64,000 bases of DNA, taken from contig NZ_FXTX01000004.1 of the NCBI RefSeq assembly GCF_900182795.1, positions 28,375 to 92,374 on the forward strand, in the 5' to 3' direction. Position numbers and translations under genes: made by a program. The notes under the pieces are model-generated. The model searched no databases. It was not told the origin of the DNA and saw nothing but the letters and a program-made list of their open reading frames with translations. Source of the stretch: Venenivibrio stagnispumantis (GTDB lineage Bacteria; Aquificota; Aquificia; Aquificales; Hydrogenothermaceae). Shown here piece by piece: positions 60,387 to 64,000 of this stretch (positions within the stretch are counted from its first letter, which is position 1; every line of letters begins with the position of its first letter).

Positions 60387-60922
60387 TTTACTACCTTTGC
60401 GTTTGTGGTTATATAATAATCAAAGCCATCTATTGATATCTTAATTATTTGAGGGAAATTTTTTCCTTTGTAATTTACAAGCCAATTTTGCCCGTCATAT
60501 ATATAAATTTTTAAATTTTTGAATTTACCAATATAACTTTTTTTTATCCCATCAAAACCAAGATTTCCATCAACATAAGGAAATTCTTCATAATAAATAT
60601 CTATGTAATCTTCATCACTTTTTTTTAAAATATATTCTGCCCTTACAAAACCTTCATAAAATACAGGATAACCGGTATAAAATGATATTCTGTCTTCTTC
60701 TATCTTTATATTTTCATCTCTTTTTTCATATTTTGAGTAAAGTCCGGCTGTTAATTGATTTATAAAAGCAATCTCATTTATGCTATTATTTATAGAATTT
60801 TCAAAATCTCCCATTGATTTAATATTATTTATAAATACAGTCCCACCTATAGAAAATACAAGGGATATCAAAATGATAACAACAAGAAGCTCAAGTAATG
60901 AAAAACCTTCATTCTTTTTCAT
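60383..60922 (-). CDS. gspJ: type II secretion pseudopilin (GspJ/H-like)
   Basis: A 179-residue pseudopilin: short leader MKKNEG, cleavage before Phe, FSLLELLVVIILISLVFSIGG helix, then a beta-rich head. Order between gspI and gspK argues for GspJ. Its ATG sits right at the right end of the tnpB element, so the original upstream region is gone; no Shine-Dalgarno sequence is left (bases before ATG are TTTCTGCATACC). Expression may be reduced, or depend on coupling with the tnpB transcript. Confidence 0.8.
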   Translation of the reverse strand: MKKNEGFSLLELLVVIILISLVFSIGGTVFINNIKSMGDFENSINNSINEIAFINQLTAGLYSKYEKRDENIKIEEDRISFYTGYPVFYEGFVRAEYILKKSDEDYIDIYYEEFPYVDGNLGFDGIKKSYIGKFKNLKIYIYDGQNWLVNYKGKNFPQIIKISIDGFDYYITTNAKVVK

Positions 60923-62418
60923 GGTATGCAGAAATATATAAAAATATCAAAAATATACAAAAATTTATATATTTCTGCATTTAAACCACTAAAACTATTA
61001 CTAATCCCTGTCGGAATAGACAATAGCCTATTCAGAAACAGGTTTGCATTCTGTAACTGGTAAATGTTAAATTTAATCGGTCTGCATAGTTTTCTCTTTA
61101 ATACCCTAAACAATTCCTTACTTTTAAAATAAAAATCAATTATCTTGAATTTAACTCTTTTAACAATGTTTACTGCACCGTTGATATCGGCATTAAATCT
61201 TAATCCATAGATAAAATCTTGATATAGTCCTCTTTCTAATCTTTTTCCTGATAATTCAATGTTTTTATTTTTCATAACTTTCCTAATATCATTAGTCAAA
61301 CAATTTGCTTGACTTGTAAAATATTCTTTTTCTTTATCACTAATTTCAATGCCATATTTCTTTGCTTTGTATTTTATCATATCAATTAACAATCCAAATG
61401 GTATACTAACAAAATTTTGATTAGTTGTTTTTCCTAAATTAATACCATTTTTAGATTCTAAAATATCTCTGGAAATAATAATATGTTTTGCTTTTGATAA
61501 CAATGCATATTCTATTATTCTTGCAGATATTAAATGAAACCATATCTTTATCTTTTTATTTCTATATCTAAATAACTTCCTGATTGAATAATCGTATTTT
61601 TCTTTCTCTCCAATATTATCCGATTTATCTTTCAATGATTGTAATTCTGCCTTCTTTTTATTAAACCATTGGTTAAATGATTTTATTTGTTTTCCATTTA
61701 TTATTAGGCTTTCAATAGATGGATTATTGGTAAATATACTTGCTAAATTATCTAATCCTAAATCAATACTTACATAAATATTGTCATTTAGTAGTAAATT
61801 TTCCTTTAAAATTTTCTCTTTATATACGATATGCAGTTCGTATTCATCTAATCGTTTTACCAATCTAATAGATGATATTTCTTTTCTTAACATAAATTTT
61901 GGCAGTTTAAATTTTAGTTTTAGATAGTTATTTAATGTTAGTATTAATCCATTATTTTTAATCTTAAAATTATTTTTAACAAAACTAACAGAGAAATTAT
62001 TTATTCTACTTAATTTCTTTGGTTTAGGTGGATTGGGTTTATTTTTGTATTTATGAGGATTTTCTTTGTAATCTTTTAAAGCATTAAAATAACTTTTATA
62101 TTCATTCATTACCTGTTCTATAAGTTTTTGAACTGTGACTGATGACAGATTTTTAGATACTTCTTTTAAAGATGGGAAATAACTTGATGATTGAATTTTA
62201 TTAATTATTTCAATTTCTTTAACTGATAATTGTTTTCTTGGATTTTCTACTAATGATTTTTTAAAGGCAGATATATTTAAAATAAAATATCCTTTTTCTT
62301 TGATTATCAGATATACCAAATTTTTAAAATGTTGACAGGTTTTAATAAAATCATTTGATATATCAATCTTTGTTTTATTTCTTATATGTAAGACTAGTAC
62401 TCTATCTTCTATTGGCAT
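60919..62418 (-). CDS. tnpB: TnpB-like RNA-guided nuclease (zinc-ribbon-less variant)
   Basis: A 499-residue TnpB of the IS200/IS605 group. RuvC acids are all present: Asp219 (VSIDLGLDNLAS), Glu365 (GIEISDKEKEYFTSQAN), Asp411 (NADINGAVNI). The usual C4 zinc ribbon is missing: after TSQANC come no further CxxC, but LSGKRLERGLYQ as in the zinc-less subgroup. The N-terminal wedge/REC part is intact. The last ~45 codons run through the structured right end, giving an odd hydrophobic tail (YKFLYIFDIFIYFCIP) that overlaps the gspJ start. No tnpA in the window. Such nucleases cut DNA at targets named by their right-end RNA. Confidence 0.9.
   Translation of the reverse strand: MPIEDRVLVLHIRNKTKIDISNDFIKTCQHFKNLVYLIIKEKGYFILNISAFKKSLVENPRKQLSVKEIEIINKIQSSSYFPSLKEVSKNLSSVTVQKLIEQVMNEYKSYFNALKDYKENPHKYKNKPNPPKPKKLSRINNFSVSFVKNNFKIKNNGLILTLNNYLKLKFKLPKFMLRKEISSIRLVKRLDEYELHIVYKEKILKENLLLNDNIYVSIDLGLDNLASIFTNNPSIESLIINGKQIKSFNQWFNKKKAELQSLKDKSDNIGEKEKYDYSIRKLFRYRNKKIKIWFHLISARIIEYALLSKAKHIIISRDILESKNGINLGKTTNQNFVSIPFGLLIDMIKYKAKKYGIEISDKEKEYFTSQANCLTNDIRKVMKNKNIELSGKRLERGLYQDFIYGLRFNADINGAVNIVKRVKFKIIDFYFKSKELFRVLKRKLCRPIKFNIYQLQNANLFLNRLLSIPTGISNSFSGLNAEIYKFLYIFDIFIYFCIP
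60924..61060 (-). ncRNA. predicted omegaRNA/right-end RNA of the tnpB element
   Basis: The 3' part of the tnpB gene and right end forms nested stems CCTGT/ACAGG and GAATAG/CTATTC (plus-strand 61007-61042), then a 17-bp perfect terminal hairpin (60926-60980). The same region is about 91% conserved in the relic, with one compensatory pair. In known systems the guide is the host sequence just beyond the right end, here the gspJ start. Confidence 0.6.
60926..60980. repeat. 17-bp perfect inverted repeat at the tnpB right end
   Basis: ATGCAGAAATATATAAA (60926-60942) and TTTATATATTTCTGCAT (60964-60980) with a 21-base loop. In IS200/IS605 elements such subterminal hairpins are bound by TnpA. The relic keeps the outer six pairs only. 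Confidence 0.9.
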
Positions 62419-62450
62419 TTACAAACTATTTTACATTTTTTATGGTACAA

Positions 62451-62813
62451 TTATAACATAATTGTTTTTAAATATAAAATTTTTGTATATTTTGTATAGT
62501 TCTTTACAGTATCAATTATATAATAAATTATTACCGGTTTATCCTTATAGATATAAATTTTTTTCCTTATTCCATAGCCGGCAGACTCATAACTTTGTTT
62601 TACAGAAGGCAGTTCTTCATATCCTTCTTTTATATTATAGATGTATTTTTTCACCTGTTGTATATCATTAATATCTTGTAAAAAGGCGTCATAATCTTTT
62701 ATATAATTTGTATAAATTTTTATCACTACAGACAATGAGATTACAAGCATAACAATGGCAACTAAAACTTCTAAGAGGGTGAAGCCTTTTTCTTTTTGTA
62801 AGTTTTTATTCAC
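62451..62813 (-). CDS. gspI: type II secretion pseudopilin GspI-like
   Basis: About 120 residues: leader NKNLQKEKG, cleavage before Phe, FTLLEVLVAIVMLVISLSVVI helix, then a small head ending LYLKTIML. The EVLVA signature is that of GspI. GTG 62813 is my choice because it lies in the gspG stop region (8-base overlap) and gives a short leader; in-frame ATG at 62831 and 62852 would put 20-25 residues before the cleavage site. Its last codons abut the tnpB element and may have been altered by the insertion. Confidence 0.78.
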   Translation of the reverse strand: MNKNLQKEKGFTLLEVLVAIVMLVISLSVVIKIYTNYIKDYDAFLQDINDIQQVKKYIYNIKEGYEELPSVKQSYESAGYGIRKKIYIYKDKPVIIYYIIDTVKNYTKYTKILYLKTIML

Positions 62814-63213
62814 TCCAAACTGATATATCATCTTCTGTACCGGCTTCACCATCTGGACCAGCTGATTTTAACTCAAATGGATGTTTATCTGAAGGATATA
62901 TATATATTAAATCATTACCCCATGCATCTTTTGGTATTTGTTCTAAATACTGTCTCCATTTTTTCGGGACAGGTGGTGTTTCCGGTTTTTGCACCAAAGC
63001 TTTTAGTCCCTGTTCAGTAGTAGGATATGTTCCGTTATCTATTTTATACATTTCAAGTGCCCTTTTTACTTCTTTTAGCTGTATTTTTGTAGTATCTATC
63101 TTTGCTTCATCTACTCTACCGGTAAGCTTAGGAACCAAAAGTGCAGCTAAAATAGATAAAATAACAATAACAACCAGTAGTTCAAGAAGAGTAAATCCTC
63201 TCTCTTTTCTCAT
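62806..63213 (-). CDS. gspG: type II secretion major pseudopilin GspG
   Basis: A 135-residue GspG: leader MRKERG, FTLLELLVVIVILSILAALLVPKL helix, then the conserved core IDNGTYPTTEQGLKALVQKPE, PKDAWGNDLIYIYPSD and PDGEAGTEDDISVW, whose Asp residues bind calcium. It builds the pseudopilus piston. I chose ATG 63213 with GGAGTGGAG upstream over an in-frame GTG at 63225. First gene of the operon; divergent from the PhoX-like gene. Confidence 0.94.
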   Translation of the reverse strand: MRKERGFTLLELLVVIVILSILAALLVPKLTGRVDEAKIDTTKIQLKEVKRALEMYKIDNGTYPTTEQGLKALVQKPETPPVPKKWRQYLEQIPKDAWGNDLIYIYPSDKHPFELKSAGPDGEAGTEDDISVWSE

Positions 63214-63249
63214 AAATTTCTCCACTCCTAAAATAATTAATTAAGCGAT

Positions 63250-63255
63250 ATTATA
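63250..63255 (-). promoter_or_regulatory. gsp operon extended -10
   Basis: Minus strand TGCTATAAT (TATAAT at 63255..63250), 36 bases before the gspG ATG. No good -35. The rest of the 150-base divergent region is AT-rich with no further motif I can name. Confidence 0.5.
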
Positions 63256-63365
63256 GCACAGTTTATTTTAAATATTCAGTTAAGAAAATTTAAAACTCAC
63301 TTAATAAAATATTAAAACATATTTAAAGTAAAATAAAACTCAAATCTATTTTGGGAGGTGTCATT

Positions 63366-64000
63366 ATGGGTAAAAAATTTTTAGTTTCAGCAATCCTTTC
63401 TTCAGGGCTTGCTCTCTTATTAAGCGGTTGCGGAAGCGATGATGGAGGTAGTACAAGTACAACAACCGGAGGTAGTACAAGCAGTCCAACGGTTCAGTCA
63501 GTATCATTCAAAGAAGTGCCATTACCTGCATCAGATGCAGATTTAAAATCAGTTAAAGTAAGTCCGGCTTTGACTGTTACTTACAGCGACGGTTCTACTA
63601 AAGAATATCCACTATCATATGAGGTAATAGCAAAAACAGGAGATAAAATAGGAAATGGAGAATTTGGTATGTTTTATGATGTTGACCTGCAACCTATTTT
63701 AGCCGATGATGGTTCTAAAACATATTCAAATAATCCTGATGCTAACTCTCTGATAAAGATAAATAATACTGCTTATTTAATTACTCATTTTGAAGAACCA
63801 CCGGGATTATTATATAAAACGGAGCTTGATAACAACGGAAAAGCTGTTAAAACAGAACCTATTGATTTTAAAAGTGTAGGTGGAACTATTATTAATTGTG
63901 CTGGTTCTTTAACTCCTTGGAATACACATCTTGGTGGTGAAGAAGATTATGATTTAAATCCAAGATATGCAGATAAAAACTCACCTTATTATACCGATTG
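63366..64000 (+). CDS. PhoX-like (DUF839) secreted alkaline phosphatase, N-terminal part
   Basis: Open from ATG 63366 (GGGAGGTG upstream) to the window edge, 211 codons. Lipoprotein signal with lipobox LLSGC, a Ser/Thr/Gly-rich linker, then PhoX/DUF839 motifs: ITHFEEPPG, IDFKSVGGTIINCAGSLTPWNTHLGGEEDY (shown in part). PhoX enzymes are Ca2+/Fe3+ monoesterases that release phosphate from organic esters outside the cell. The type II secretion operon faces it and could export it. Typical PhoX is 600-700 residues; most is outside the window. Confidence 0.85.
   Translation, partial: MGKKFLVSAILSSGLALLLSGCGSDDGGSTSTTTGGSTSSPTVQSVSFKEVPLPASDADLKSVKVSPALTVTYSDGSTKEYPLSYEVIAKTGDKIGNGEFGMFYDVDLQPILADDGSKTYSNNPDANSLIKINNTAYLITHFEEPPGLLYKTELDNNGKAVKTEPIDFKSVGGTIINCAGSLTPWNTHLGGEEDYDLNPRYADKNSPYYTD

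Larger units (their letters stand above)
60923..62450 (-). mobile_element. solo tnpB element in the gsp operon (IS1341-like)
   Basis: Element carrying tnpB only. The right end is well defined by comparison with the relic at 42.8 kb: identity stops after CATACCAT, so the end is at about 60923. The left end cannot be fixed; it lies between the tnpB start and the gspI stop (62418-62453). The insertion falls between gspI and gspJ of one secretion operon, in the same orientation. Confidence 0.8.

Noticed and set aside
60926..60980. 17-bp inverted repeat as a rho-independent terminator
   Set aside because: It is AT-rich with no U run and coincides with the tnpB right end; a transposon hairpin is the better explanation.
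1..64000. CRISPR array, prophage or integrative element
   Set aside because: No regularly spaced repeats and no integrase, capsid or conjugation genes were seen on either strand.

Overview
The window is a gene-dense, AT-rich (roughly 30% GC by eye) bacterial chromosome segment, most likely from the Aquificota family Hydrogenothermaceae (Sulfurihydrogenibium/Venenivibrio-like). The support is a leucyl-tRNA synthetase that ends before its KMSKS half (split leuS as in Aquifex), a carB that carries only the N-terminal half of the carbamoyl-phosphate synthase large chain, a UbiD-family decarboxylase, an archaeal-style KaiC plus regulator pair, an Ehr-type membrane complex and many short overlapping genes. 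I see no rRNA, CRISPR array or prophage. Almost no stretch over 250 bases lacks a gene.

Layout. 1-5.3 kb (+): the end of argG, valS, elbB, a Gln/Ala/Pro-rich lipoprotein, dapB and an AtpI/AtpZ-like protein. 5.3-14.3 kb: a zinc-ribbon coiled-coil protein, a tRNA with anticodon CAT, an MltD-like transglycosylase, tRNA-Cys, a HepT/MntA toxin-antitoxin pair, YdcF, a cupin, kdsC, a UbiD decarboxylase, a type II restriction-modification pair whose methyltransferase carries a nuclease-like tail, and hemH. 14.3-22.2 kb: rdgB, then on the minus strand a six-gene membrane complex related to group 4 hydrogenases but without the Ni-Fe cysteines (Ehr type). 22.2-23.7 kb: an unrecognised two-gene ATPase cassette, followed by a fossil of the Ehr operon. 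23.7-32.9 kb: yjbQ, aguB, aguA, ppx and thiL; the KaiC pair; metE; a lytic transglycosylase; and an XRE regulator.

32.9-42.7 kb (-): mtaD, a PIN/RHH toxin-antitoxin pair, a transglutaminase/DUF58/MoxR operon, panC, thpR, a cupredoxin-like lipoprotein, coaE, secG, tpiA and gpmA. 42.7-43.0 kb: a decayed tnpB 3' end whose predicted RNA hairpin covaries with the intact copy 18 kb away. 43.0-49.1 kb (-): trmN6, atpC, an odd HEPN pair, queF, a polyprenyl synthase, yraN, rnhB, rplS, gmhB and a second MntA/HepT pair. 49.1-54.8 kb: carB N-half and leuS alpha (+), then a ZnuA-like protein and a large lipoprotein (-).

54.9-64 kb: a secreted S8 protease ending in a Gly-rich/Cys/membrane/Arg-Lys sorting-like tail, convergent with a CPBP intramembrane protease; then a type II secretion operon (gspG, I, J, K, L, M, N) interrupted by a solo tnpB element; and the start of a PhoX-like secreted phosphatase gene. 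The strongest leads are the tnpB/omegaRNA pair with covariation, the Ehr complex and its fossil copy, the S8/CPBP sorting pair, the ATPase cassette, and a chromosome-wide excess of the tetranucleotide CCGG.
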